Positions 34,601 to 43,556 of a stretch of DNA of 64,000 nt are shown one piece after another. A model generated the notes under the pieces. That model searched no databases and was not told the origin of the DNA. It saw only the letters and a program-made list of their open reading frames with translations. The position numbers and the translations under genes are program-made. The first letter of the stretch is position 1, and each line of letters begins with the position of its first letter. The stretch is from Thioalkalivibrio sp. ALJ16 (GTDB lineage Bacteria > Pseudomonadota > Gammaproteobacteria > Ectothiorhodospirales > Ectothiorhodospiraceae), in assembly GCF_000377345.1 (NCBI RefSeq), contig NZ_KB898041.1:62001-126000 (forward strand), written 5' to 3'.

Positions 34601-36202
34601 GTGCTGCGCCTGCTGCTGACGCTGGCCGCGCTGAATGGCCTGCTGCTGGCGCTGGAGGTCCCGGCCTACGCGGGGTTCTCCGGGCGCTGGCTGGCCTGGG
34701 AGGCGCTGCTGCTGGCGGGCCTGTTCCTGCTGTTGCCGGCGGGTCGTGTCGCCCGGGGCCTTGCCGGGGTCGCGGCGGTCGGTCTGCTGGCGCTGGTGCT
34801 GCTGGCCCTGTTCGATGCCCTGACCCGGGTCAGCCTGAGCCGGCCGTTGAATACGCTCCAGGACTGGGTGCTGCTGGATGCCGTGTACCGACTGGTCACC
34901 GGCAATCTGGATCTCTGGGCGACCCTGCTATTGGCGCTCGTGCTGGTCGTCGGGCTGGTGTCGGTGGTCGCGGGCGCGGCGCGCGGCCTGTACGCACTGA
35001 GCCGGCAGCCGCTGGGTGGCGGGCGCGGGCGGTCACTGGCCGTTGCGGGGGGGCTGTTCACGCTCGGGCTGGTGGGGGCGGCGGCCACGCTGTGGGCAGT
35101 GGCGCCCCCGGGGACGGCCGCGCCGGGGGTGGCCCTGGTGCAGCAACAGGTGGTGGCGGGTCGGGCGGGACTTGCGGAGAACCGCGGGTTTCGCGCCGGT
35201 CTGGAGCAGACCCGCGACCAGGCCGAGGGGCGTCAGTTGCCGGGCCTTGCCGACGTCGACGTGATCCTCGGTCTGGTGGAGTCCTACGGGGTCTCGAGCG
35301 TGTTCGACGGGCGCTATGGGCCGGTGATCGTGCCGAGCCTCGAGTCCATCGGCGATCAGCTGGCCGCGGCGGACCTGCACGTGGTGACCGGTGTACTGGA
35401 GGCCCCGATCGCAGGGGGCCAGTCCTGGCTGGCGCAGGCCTCGCTGCTGGCTGGCCTGCAGGTACGCTACGCCGGACATTATGACCAACTGCAGGCGCGC
35501 ACCCGCGACACCCTGGTGCAGGATTTTCAGGCCACCGGGCACGCGACGGCCATGCTGGCGCCGGCGATCCAGCTCGACTGGCCGGAGGGGCGCTGGTTTC
35601 GCTGGGACCGGATCGTGGACCGGCACGAGTTCGACTACGCCGGGCCCCCTTTTTTCTGGGTGACCATGCCCGATCAGTACACCTGGTCGTTCTTCGAACG
35701 CGAAATTCGCGCGCCTTCCGAGCAGCCGGTCTTCGCGATGCTCGCCCTGATCAGCTCGCATGCGCCGTGGACCCCGGTCCTGCCGGTGCTGGACGACTGG
35801 GAGGCGATCGACGATGGCGCGGTCTTCGATCAATGGGCGGGGCAGGGGCCGGCGCCGGAGGTGCTGTGGCGGGACTTCGAGCGTGTGCGCGATTTCTACG
35901 CGGAGTCCGTGCGCTACTCGCTGGAGGTGACCGGGGCCTATGCGGCCGAATACGTCGATGACCGGACCTTGTTCGTGATGCTGGGGGATCATCAGCCGGC
36001 CGCACTGATTACCGGACAGGACGCCAGCTGGGCGGTGCCGGTACACGTGATCTCGGGCGATCCGGAGTTGCTGGAGCCCTTCCGCACGCGCGGCTTTGTG
36101 CCGGGGATGCAGCCGCCGTCCGAGTCCGCCGAGTATGGGTTTGACGCCCTGCGAGGCTGGCTGCGTGACGCGTTCGGCGCGTCCCCAGAGGTGGATGGGT
36201 GA
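34601..36202 (+). CDS. Membrane-anchored sulfatase/alkaline-phosphatase-fold protein
   Basis: A 533-residue protein with four or five N-terminal hydrophobic helices (to about residue 185) and a periplasmic domain of the alkaline-phosphatase superfamily. VDVILGLVESYGVSS near residue 220 is the metal/nucleophile region, with Ser replacing the usual Thr/Cys site uncertain; ALISSHAPW and FVMLGDHQP are the later metal motifs. This resembles LTA-synthase or phosphoethanolamine transferase folds, but substrate is unknown. The start is GTG 34601 without a ribosome site; an in-frame TAG from the repeat boundary lies 9 bp upstream, so no longer form is possible. Confidence 0.78.
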   Translation: MLRLLLTLAALNGLLLALEVPAYAGFSGRWLAWEALLLAGLFLLLPAGRVARGLAGVAAVGLLALVLLALFDALTRVSLSRPLNTLQDWVLLDAVYRLVTGNLDLWATLLLALVLVVGLVSVVAGAARGLYALSRQPLGGGRGRSLAVAGGLFTLGLVGAAATLWAVAPPGTAAPGVALVQQQVVAGRAGLAENRGFRAGLEQTRDQAEGRQLPGLADVDVILGLVESYGVSSVFDGRYGPVIVPSLESIGDQLAAADLHVVTGVLEAPIAGGQSWLAQASLLAGLQVRYAGHYDQLQARTRDTLVQDFQATGHATAMLAPAIQLDWPEGRWFRWDRIVDRHEFDYAGPPFFWVTMPDQYTWSFFEREIRAPSEQPVFAMLALISSHAPWTPVLPVLDDWEAIDDGAVFDQWAGQGPAPEVLWRDFERVRDFYAESVRYSLEVTGAYAAEYVDDRTLFVMLGDHQPAALITGQDASWAVPVHVISGDPELLEPFRTRGFVPGMQPPSESAEYGFDALRGWLRDAFGASPEVDG

Positions 36203-36246
36203 CGCGGCCTGTCCGCCGCCGGTCGAGCGTTCCAGCTGCCCGGCCC

Positions 36247-36370
36247 TACCACGACCCTGATTCGGTATCCGGTGTTTGTGTCTTTCGTCCGGCCGCCTGC
36301 CTCATGGTGGCTAAGGGGAAGGCGGCCGGACCGAAGGCACCGTGAACGCGGAATGACGACAAAGGCCGGC
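36247..36370. repeat. Degenerate inverted repeat related to the 53.5-kb element
   Basis: GTGTTTGTGTCTTTCGTCCG and on (36272-36301) faces GGCGGCCGGACCGAAGGCAC and on (36321-36350). Both sides resemble the arms of the larger inverted repeat at 53482-53965 (TTTACGGTGCTTTCGGTCCG; GGACCGAAGGCACCGTA). Located 45 bp after the sulfatase-fold gene and just before foldback repeat C. Confidence 0.55.
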
Positions 36371-36403
36371 GACCGAGACAGGGTGCGGCGGAAGCCGGTC
36401 GGG

Positions 36404-36707
36404 CTAGGGAGACGCTGATTTAATCGCACGTCCGCGTTGGTGCCCCCTGTTTTCCGAGACAAGGCGCGTCGTGCAGCGGGTAGTGGTTCTACCCGCAAGC
36501 GGCGCAACGCAGGATCGGGGAACAGGGGGCACCAACCCGACAAGTGATTGAAAGAGCGGGCTCGGCCGCCCGTTGTTGATCAAAAACGGGCGCGCGCACG
36601 GCGTTGCGGCTCCCTTGTGCAGAATGACTGCACGGCAGTCACCGCGCCTTGTTCGCACGCAAAAGCGACTCGAGCGCGGACGTGCAATTAAATCAGCGTC
36701 TCCCTAG
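36404..36707 (+). repeat. CTAG foldback repeat, copy C (MITE-like)
   Basis: A 304-bp element, CTAG at both ends, same orientation as copy B. Termini: GGAGACGCTGATTTAAT and ATTAAATCAGCGTCTCC, perfectly complementary. The left-arm outer stem (36437-36451 with 36521-36535) and the hairpin GCGGGTAG/CTACCCGC differ from copy B by paired changes that keep base pairing. The right arm again has GTGCAG-AATGA-CTGCAC. It lies in the convergent gap between the sulfatase-fold gene and rnt, touching neither stop. Confidence 0.88.
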
Positions 36708-36743
36708 GGGGCGTGATGACCTGCGTATACGTCCCGGTCGGGC

Positions 36744-37430
36744 TCAGCTCCCCGGCGGCAGCTCTTCCGGGTCGGGCAGGCGCAGCGCATTCTGCGGGAC
36801 CCCGACCCCGTCCTGCCAGCGGTTCGCGATCTGGCAGAAGATATCCGCCGTCTTTTCCGCATCGAAGGCCGCGCTGTGAGCGGCCTCCGTATCCCAGCCC
36901 AGCCCGGCGGCATCAGCCGCCCGCGCCAGCACCGTCTGGCCGAAGGCCAGGGCCGCCAACGATACCGTGTCCAGGCTGGAAAACGGGTGGAACGGGTTGC
37001 GCTTGATCCCACAGCGCTCGGCGGTCGCATGCACGAAGCCAAGATCGAAGTGGGCGTTGTGCCCCACCAGCACGGCGCGCTTGCAGTGGTTGACCTTCAC
37101 CTCCCGCCGTACCTCACTGAACAGCTTGCCCATGGCCTGATCCTCCGGCCATGCTGCCCGCAGCGGGTGGTAGGGGTCGATTCCGTTGACTTCCAGTGAC
37201 TTCGGGTCCAGCTCCGAGCCTTCGAACGGGCGCACATGCAGGCTGACCGTGCGGTCGCGCACCAGGTGATCGTTTTCGTCGCGGCGCAGGAAGACCGCGG
37301 CGATCTGCAGCAGGGCATGCCGGCGGCAGTCGAAACCACCGGTCTCCACGTCGACGACCACCGGAAGAAAGCCGCGGAAGCGGTTCGCCATCGGGCGGTG
37401 GTTGGGGTCCAGCTGCAGGGATTCGGGCAT
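36744..37430 (-). CDS. rnt: Ribonuclease T
   Basis: RNase T trims the 3' ends of tRNAs and other stable RNAs. The 228-residue product matches E. coli RNase T closely: [20 protein letters not shown] near residue 17-36 (Asp27 and Glu29), [41 protein letters not shown] and [19 protein letters not shown] (His and last Asp). ATG 37430 places the conserved start at the right distance; the frame upstream is not family-like. It is divergent from aceE and convergent with the repeat-filled gap. Confidence 0.94.
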   Translation of the reverse strand: MPESLQLDPNHRPMANRFRGFLPVVVDVETGGFDCRRHALLQIAAVFLRRDENDHLVRDRTVSLHVRPFEGSELDPKSLEVNGIDPYHPLRAAWPEDQAMGKLFSEVRREVKVNHCKRAVLVGHNAHFDLGFVHATAERCGIKRNPFHPFSSLDTVSLAALAFGQTVLARAADAAGLGWDTEAAHSAAFDAEKTADIFCQIANRWQDGVGVPQNALRLPDPEELPPGS

Positions 37431-37586
37431 TGGGGTACTCGGTTTCGCGCGAGGCGTCGGTTCGGGATGTGGATCGTGTCGGGCCAGGTGCGGGCCCCGT
37501 TTTTTTTGGGGTTCGGGCGGGATTGGTGCGGATTGCGCACGTTCCCCCAATTTTTCCCGACGATCGGCGCCATAGGAGGCTTTCGC

Positions 37587-37616
37587 TTGACCTGTTGGCG
37601 GCTCAGTCGGGATACT
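37587..37616 (+). promoter_or_regulatory. Candidate sigma70 promoter of the pyruvate dehydrogenase operon
   Basis: TTGACC (37587-37592) and GATACT (37611-37616) with an 18-bp spacer lie about 110 bp before aceE. The 298-bp divergent gap between rnt and aceE (37431-37728) also holds a run of eight T near 37500. No PdhR-type operator was recognised. Confidence 0.45.
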
Positions 37617-37728
37617 TGCGCCTTTTATGCCCGCCCGACACCGGCGCATGGTAGCAAATGCCCGCCCGCCCGGTGGCCTGGAGCCGTGATGGCATCCTGA
37701 TTCCCAACCCGTTTTCAGGGGTAGACGC

Positions 37729-40392
37729 ATGGACCCGAACGCGACCGAACACGATATCGACCCGCAGGAGACCCAGGAGTGGATTGACGCCCTGGCCTCG
37801 GTGCTGGAGACCGACGGCCCCGAGCGGGCGCACGCCCTGCTGGAGCGGCTGGTCGACAAGGCGCGGCGCAGCGGGGCCTACCTGCCGTACTCCGCCAATA
37901 CCGCCTATGTGAACACCATCCCCACGCACCTGGAGCCCGAGTACCCGGGCGATGGTGCGGTGGAGCATCGCATTCGGTCCTACATCCGCTGGAACGCAAT
38001 GGCAATGGTGGTCAAGGCCAACCGCGCCTCGGCGGAGCTGGGCGGGCATATCGCGACCTTCGCGTCCGCCGCCACGCTCTATGATGTCGGCTTTAACCAC
38101 TTCTGGCATGCGCCGTCCCACGATCACGGCGGCGACCTGCTGTTCGTGCAGGGCCATTCTTCGCCAGGCGTCTACGCGCGTGCGTTCATGGAAGGTCGTC
38201 TGAGCGAGGAGCAGCTGGACCACTTCCGCCGCGAGGTGGATGGCAAGGGCCTGTCCTCCTACCCGCATCCCTGGCTGATGCCGGACTTCTGGCAGTTCCC
38301 GACCGTGTCCATGGGCCTGGGCCCGATCATGAGCATCTACCAGGCGCGCTTCATGCGCTATCTCCAGGATCGCGGCCTGGCGCAGACCAGGAATCGTCGT
38401 GTGTGGAGCTTTGTCGGTGACGGCGAGGTGGACGAGCCGGAGACCCTGGGGGCGATCACCCTGGCCTCGCGCGAGAAGCTGGACAACCTGACCTGGGTCG
38501 TGAACTGCAACCTGCAGCGCCTGGATGGTCCGGTGCGCGGCAACGGCAAGATCGTCCAGGAGCTGGAGGCGATCTTCCGCGGCGCCGGCTGGAACGTGGT
38601 CAAGGTGCTGTGGGGTCGTTACTGGGACCCGCTGCTGGCGAAGGACACCGACGGCCTGCTGCAGAAACGCATGATGGAGGCGGTCGACGGCGACTACCAG
38701 AACTACAAGTCGCGCGACGGCGCCTATGTGCGCGAACACTTTTTTGGCAAGTATCCCGAACTCAAGCGCATGGTCGCCAACATGTCCGACGAGGACATCT
38801 GGCGCCTGAATCGCGGCGGCCATGACCCGGTCAAGGTCTATGCGGCCTACAAGGAGGCCACGGAGCACAAGGGACAGCCGACCGTGATCCTCGCGCACAC
38901 CGTGAAGGGCTACGGTATGGGTTCGGCGGGCGAGGCCCAGAACCGCACCCACAGCCAGAAGAAGATGGACGCGGACGACATGAAGCAGTTCCGCGACCGC
39001 TTCAACATCCCGCTGTCGGACGAGCAGGTGGAGCGTGCCGAGTACATCAAGCCGGATCCCGACTCCGAAGAAATGAAGTACATGCACGAGCGGCGCAAGG
39101 ACCTCGGCGGCTACCTGCCGGTGCGCCGCCCGCTGGCCACCCCGCTGGAGATCCCGGGGCTGGACGCCTTCAACGGTCTGCTGGAGTCCTCCGGCGAGCG
39201 CGAGATGTCCACCACCATGGCCTTCGTGCGCCTGCTGACCCTGCTCGCGCGCGACAAGAAGATCGGCAAGAACATCGTCCCGATCGTGCCCGACGAGGCG
39301 CGAACCTTCGGCATGGAAGGGCTGTTCCGCCAGCTGGGGATCTACTCCTCGGTCGGCCAGCTCTACGAGCCGCAGGACAAGGACCAGGTGATGTATTACA
39401 AGGAGGACAAGAAGGGCCAGATCCTGGAAGAGGGGATCAACGAGGCCGGCTCCATGTCCTCCTGGATCGCGGCGGCCACGTCCTACTCCACGCATGGCGT
39501 GGCGATGGTGCCGTTCTACATCTTCTATTCGATGTTCGGCTTCCAGCGCATTGGCGACTTGATCTGGGCCGCCGGCGACATGCGTGCCCGCGGCTTCCTG
39601 ATGGGGGCGACCGCCGGGCGCACCACGCTGGCGGGCGAGGGCCTGCAGCACGACGACGGCCACAGCCTGATGATGGCCGCCAACGTGCCCAACTGCATCG
39701 CCTACGACCCGACCTTCGCCTATGAGCTGGCGGTGATCGTGCAGGACGGCATGCGCCGCATGTACGCGGAGCAGCAGAGCGTCTTCTACTACATCACCGT
39801 GATGAACGAGAACTACCCGCAGCCGGCCATGCCGAAGGGCGCCGAGGAAGGCATCCGTCGCGGCCTGTACCGGCTGCAGGCGGGCGGGCGCAAGAAAAAG
39901 AAGGTGCGCCTGCTGGGCTCCGGCACCATCCTGCGCGAGGCCATTGCCGCCGCCGAACTGCTGGACAAGGACTTCGGCGTGGCCGCCGAGGTCTGGAGCG
40001 CGACCAGCTTCAACGAACTGGCCCGCGATGGCCGCGATGCCGAGCGCCATGCGCGCCTGCATCCGGAGGCCAAGCCGCGCACGTCCTGGGTGGAGGAGTG
40101 CCTGGGTGGTTCGGAGGATCCGGTGATCGCCGCGACCGACTATGTGCAGGCCTATGCCGACCAGATCCGCGCCTTCGTGCCGGCCGACTATCGCGTGCTG
40201 GGGACTGACGGCTTCGGTCGCTCGGATACCCGCGCCGCGCTGCGCCGGCACTTCGAGGTCGATCGTTACCACATCGCGGTCACGGCCCTGAAGGCCCTGG
40301 CCGATAACGGGACCGTCGAGGTCAAGACCGTGAGTGATGCGATCAAGAAGTACAAGATCGACGTCGAACGGCCCAACCCGTTGCAGGCCTGA
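37729..40392 (+). CDS. aceE: Pyruvate dehydrogenase E1 component, homodimeric
   Basis: AceE decarboxylates pyruvate with thiamine diphosphate and passes the acetyl group to the lipoyl arm of E2. The 887-residue product is the size of the homodimeric type. Seen: [20 protein letters not shown] near residue 105, [31 protein letters not shown] (ThDP-binding GDGE), HTVKGYGMG near 388, and the C-terminal pyrimidine and transketolase-like domains. AGGGG lies 11 bp before the ATG. It is the first gene of aceE-aceF-lpdA. Confidence 0.97.
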   Translation: MDPNATEHDIDPQETQEWIDALASVLETDGPERAHALLERLVDKARRSGAYLPYSANTAYVNTIPTHLEPEYPGDGAVEHRIRSYIRWNAMAMVVKANRASAELGGHIATFASAATLYDVGFNHFWHAPSHDHGGDLLFVQGHSSPGVYARAFMEGRLSEEQLDHFRREVDGKGLSSYPHPWLMPDFWQFPTVSMGLGPIMSIYQARFMRYLQDRGLAQTRNRRVWSFVGDGEVDEPETLGAITLASREKLDNLTWVVNCNLQRLDGPVRGNGKIVQELEAIFRGAGWNVVKVLWGRYWDPLLAKDTDGLLQKRMMEAVDGDYQNYKSRDGAYVREHFFGKYPELKRMVANMSDEDIWRLNRGGHDPVKVYAAYKEATEHKGQPTVILAHTVKGYGMGSAGEAQNRTHSQKKMDADDMKQFRDRFNIPLSDEQVERAEYIKPDPDSEEMKYMHERRKDLGGYLPVRRPLATPLEIPGLDAFNGLLESSGEREMSTTMAFVRLLTLLARDKKIGKNIVPIVPDEARTFGMEGLFRQLGIYSSVGQLYEPQDKDQVMYYKEDKKGQILEEGINEAGSMSSWIAAATSYSTHGVAMVPFYIFYSMFGFQRIGDLIWAAGDMRARGFLMGATAGRTTLAGEGLQHDDGHSLMMAANVPNCIAYDPTFAYELAVIVQDGMRRMYAEQQSVFYYITVMNENYPQPAMPKGAEEGIRRGLYRLQAGGRKKKKVRLLGSGTILREAIAAAELLDKDFGVAAEVWSATSFNELARDGRDAERHARLHPEAKPRTSWVEECLGGSEDPVIAATDYVQAYADQIRAFVPADYRVLGTDGFGRSDTRAALRRHFEVDRYHIAVTALKALADNGTVEVKTVSDAIKKYKIDVERPNPLQA

Positions 40393-40420
40393 GGCCGCCG
40401 GACCCGAGGCAGGAGCAGAC

Positions 40421-41746
40421 ATGAGCAACACGACTACTGTGCACGTCCCGGATATCGGCGACTTCAAGGACGTCGAGATCATCGAGGTCATCGTCAGCCC
40501 CGGCGACACCGTGGCCCCCGAGGACCCGCTGATCACGCTGGAGTCCGACAAGGCCTCCATCGAGATCCCCGCCCCGCAGGGCGGGACGGTGAAGGCCCTG
40601 AAGGTGAAGGCCGGCGACCGCGTCAACCAGGGCGACCCGATCCTGGAGCTGGAGCCCTCCGACGAGGGCGCCGCCGAGGACACCTCTGCCAAGGACGAAG
40701 CACCGAAGCAGGAAGCGTCGTCTTCCGCGGAGGCCCCGGCCGAGCCGGCTCCCGCGGCCGAGAAGCCGCAGCCATCCCCGGCACCGAAGGCCGCCGACCG
40801 GGCCGACCCGCGGCCCTCGCCGACCGAGCACATCCGTGACGAATCGGCCTTCCGCAAGGCCCACGCCTCGCCGGTGGTGCGCAGGTTCGCGCGCGAGCTG
40901 GGCGTGGATCTGAGCAAGGTCGAGGGTTCCGGGCGCAAGGGTCGCATCCTGCGCGAGGACGTGCAGGGCTTCGTCAAGCGTGCGCTGAGCCAGGGCGCCG
41001 GCGGCGGCCTCGGCGTCGAGCCGATGCCGGAGATCGACTTCTCCGAGTTCGGCCCGATCGAGACCCAGGCGCTGTCGAAGATCAACAAGCTCACCGGCAA
41101 GAACCTGCACCGCAACTGGGTCACCGTCCCGCACGTGACGCAGTTCGACGAGGCCGATATCACCGAGCTCGAGGACTTCCGCAAGTCGCTGAAGGCCGAG
41201 TACGAGAAGAAGGGCGTGAAGGTCACCTTCCTGCCGTTTCTGATGAAGGCGGTGGTCTCCGCGCTCAAGCAGTACCCGCGCTTCAATGCCTCGCTGGATG
41301 CGACCGGCGAGAACCTGATCCTGAAGCAGTACTACAACCTCGGCATCGCGGTGGACACGCCGGACGGCCTGGTCGTCCCGGTGGTGCGCGACGTGGATCG
41401 CAAGAGCCTGGTGGATATCGCAGCCGAGCTGATGGATATCTCTCAGCGCGCCCGCGACAAGAAGCTCAAGCCCGCGGACATGCAGGGCGGCTGCATGACC
41501 ATCTCCAGCCTCGGCGGGATCGGCGGCACCCAGTTCACGCCGATCGTGAATGCCCCCGAGGTGGCGATCCTGGGCGTGTCGCGCTCCAGCATGAAGCCGG
41601 TCTGGAACGGCAAGGAGTTCGAGCCGCGCCTGATCCTGCCGCTGGCGCTGTCGTACGATCACCGGGTGATCGACGGCGCCCTGGGCGCCCGCTTCGCCAC
41701 CACGCTGAGCGCATTGCTGTCCGACATGCGCCGCATGCTTCTGTAA
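40421..41746 (+). CDS. aceF: Dihydrolipoamide acetyltransferase (PDH E2)
   Basis: AceF forms the core of the pyruvate dehydrogenase complex. The 441-residue product has one lipoyl domain (Lys44 in ESDKASIEIP), an Ala/Pro/Glu-rich linker, the E1/E3-binding domain ASPVVRRFARELGVDL, and the catalytic domain with GGIGGTQFTPI and SYDHRVIDGA near the end. E. coli E2 has three lipoyl domains; here there is one, but a second is carried on LpdA. ATG 40421 has AGGAG 8 bp upstream; the frame upstream overlaps aceE. Confidence 0.95.
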   Translation: MSNTTTVHVPDIGDFKDVEIIEVIVSPGDTVAPEDPLITLESDKASIEIPAPQGGTVKALKVKAGDRVNQGDPILELEPSDEGAAEDTSAKDEAPKQEASSSAEAPAEPAPAAEKPQPSPAPKAADRADPRPSPTEHIRDESAFRKAHASPVVRRFARELGVDLSKVEGSGRKGRILREDVQGFVKRALSQGAGGGLGVEPMPEIDFSEFGPIETQALSKINKLTGKNLHRNWVTVPHVTQFDEADITELEDFRKSLKAEYEKKGVKVTFLPFLMKAVVSALKQYPRFNASLDATGENLILKQYYNLGIAVDTPDGLVVPVVRDVDRKSLVDIAAELMDISQRARDKKLKPADMQGGCMTISSLGGIGGTQFTPIVNAPEVAILGVSRSSMKPVWNGKEFEPRLILPLALSYDHRVIDGALGARFATTLSALLSDMRRMLL

Positions 41747-41765
41747 TCGCAACCGGAGTGACTGG

Positions 41766-43550
41766 ATGAGCCAGACGAAGACCATCGAGGTCCCGGATAT
41801 CGGGGATTTCAAGGACGTCGAGATCATCGAGGTCCTGGTACAGCCGGGCAGCGAGATCGCACCGGAGGACCCGCTGATCACGCTGGAGTCCGACAAGGCG
41901 ACCATCGACGTGCCCGCCCCCGAGGCCGGTACGGTGAAGAAGCTGCATGTGAAGGTCGGCGACAAGGTCTCCAAGGGCAGCAAGCTCCTGGACCTCGAAG
42001 CCAGTGGCGATGCCGCGGGCGGAAGCGAGGACGCCCCCGCATCCGGCGGCGAGAAGACCGAATCCGCCAAGGCGGAATCGGCCGCCGCGAGCGAGTCGCA
42101 GCAGGACGTGCCCAAGGCCGCCGCCGATCCGAACACCGACAGCCAGTGCCAGGTGCTGGTGCTGGGCTCCGGCCCCGGTGGCTACACCGCCGCCTTCCGT
42201 GCCGCGGATCTGGGGCTGGACGTGGTGATGGTCGAGCGCTACCCGCAGATCGGCGGGGTCTGCCTGAACGTTGGCTGCATCCCGTCCAAGGCGCTGCTGC
42301 ACGCCGGCGAGGTCCTGCACGAGGCTGAGCGCTTTGCCGCGCTGGGCATCAAGTTCGGCGAGCCGGAGATCGATCTCGACGGCCTGCGGGGCTACAAGGA
42401 CAAGACGGTCAAGAAGCTGACCGGCGGGCTCAAGCAGCTGTGCAAGCAGCGCAAGGTGCGCGTGGTGCAGGGCACGGGCGAGTTTGTCGGCGCCAACAGC
42501 ATCGCGGTCGAGGGTGATGGCGGCCGCGAGGTGATCGGCTTCGAGCACGCGATCATCGCGGTCGGTTCACAGGCGATCAAGCTGCCCGGCTTCCCCTGGG
42601 ACGACGAGCGGGTGATGGACTCCACCGATGCCCTCGACCTGGCCGACATCCCCGAGCGCATGCTGGTGGTCGGCGGCGGCATCATCGGGCTGGAGATGGC
42701 CTGTGTGTACGAGTCGCTGGGGGCGAAGGTCACGGTGGTCGAGCTGTCCGATACCCTGATGCCGGGCGCGGACCGCGACATCGTGCGCCCGTTCGAGAAG
42801 CGTGCGAAGAAGCGCTTCGAGAATATCTTCCTCAAGAGCAAGGTCGCCGAGGCAAAGGCCACCAAGGCCGGGATCGTCTGCCAGTTCGAGGGCGAGGCCA
42901 AGGGCCTGCCGGAAGAGGATACCTTCGACCGTGTGTTGGTCGCCGTGGGGCGCAGCCCGAATGGCGCCAAGATCAAGGCCGAGGCGGCGGGCGTGCAGGT
43001 GACCGAGCGCGGCTTCATCGAGGTCGACAGCCAGCAGCGCACCAACGTCGAGCACATCTTCGCCATCGGCGACGTGGTCGGCCAGCCGATGCTGGCGCAC
43101 AAGGCCACCCATGAGGGCAAGGTCGCAGCCGAGGTGATCGCCGGGCACAAGGTGCACTTCGACGCCCGCGCGATCCCGTCGGTGGCCTACACCCACCCCG
43201 AGGTCGCCTGGATGGGCGTGACCGAGGAACAGGCGAAGGCCGACGGCATCGAGTACACCAAGGGCGTGTTCCCCTGGGCCGCCTCCGGCCGCGCGATCGC
43301 GCTGGGCGCCGAGGACGGCATGACCAAGCTGCTGTTCGACGCCGATGGCCGGGTGATCGGTGCGGGGCTGGTGGGGCCCGCCGCCGGCGACCTGATCGGC
43401 GAGGCGATGCTGGCGCTGGAGATGGGGGCGGAGATGGAAGACATCGGTCTGACCGTGCATCCGCACCCGACCCTCAGCGAGACGGTGGCCTTCGCCGCCG
43501 AGGTCGCGCACGGCTCGATCACCGATATCCTGCCGCCCAAGAAGAGCTAG
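41766..43550 (+). CDS. lpdA: Dihydrolipoamide dehydrogenase with N-terminal lipoyl domain
   Basis: LpdA (E3) reoxidises dihydrolipoamide with NAD+. The 594-residue protein is longer than the usual 470 because residues 1-80 are a lipoyl domain (Lys44 in ESDKATIDVP) followed by an Ser/Ala/Glu linker to about 125. Then come the FAD motif VLGSGPGGYTAAF, redox-active GGVCLNVGCIPSK near 165-177, the NAD motif VVGGGIIGLEMA, IFAIGDVVGQP and the C-terminal HPHPTLSE. The lipoyl domain is nearly the same as in AceF over 45 residues. It starts 19 bp after aceF. Confidence 0.95.
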   Translation: MSQTKTIEVPDIGDFKDVEIIEVLVQPGSEIAPEDPLITLESDKATIDVPAPEAGTVKKLHVKVGDKVSKGSKLLDLEASGDAAGGSEDAPASGGEKTESAKAESAAASESQQDVPKAAADPNTDSQCQVLVLGSGPGGYTAAFRAADLGLDVVMVERYPQIGGVCLNVGCIPSKALLHAGEVLHEAERFAALGIKFGEPEIDLDGLRGYKDKTVKKLTGGLKQLCKQRKVRVVQGTGEFVGANSIAVEGDGGREVIGFEHAIIAVGSQAIKLPGFPWDDERVMDSTDALDLADIPERMLVVGGGIIGLEMACVYESLGAKVTVVELSDTLMPGADRDIVRPFEKRAKKRFENIFLKSKVAEAKATKAGIVCQFEGEAKGLPEEDTFDRVLVAVGRSPNGAKIKAEAAGVQVTERGFIEVDSQQRTNVEHIFAIGDVVGQPMLAHKATHEGKVAAEVIAGHKVHFDARAIPSVAYTHPEVAWMGVTEEQAKADGIEYTKGVFPWAASGRAIALGAEDGMTKLLFDADGRVIGAGLVGPAAGDLIGEAMLALEMGAEMEDIGLTVHPHPTLSETVAFAAEVAHGSITDILPPKKS

Positions 43551-43556
43551 CGGGCG

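Noticed and set aside
37603-41286. A 1227-codon open frame on the minus strand opposite aceE and aceF
   Set aside because: The sense genes are unmistakable pyruvate dehydrogenase components; the frame is an artefact of codon bias.
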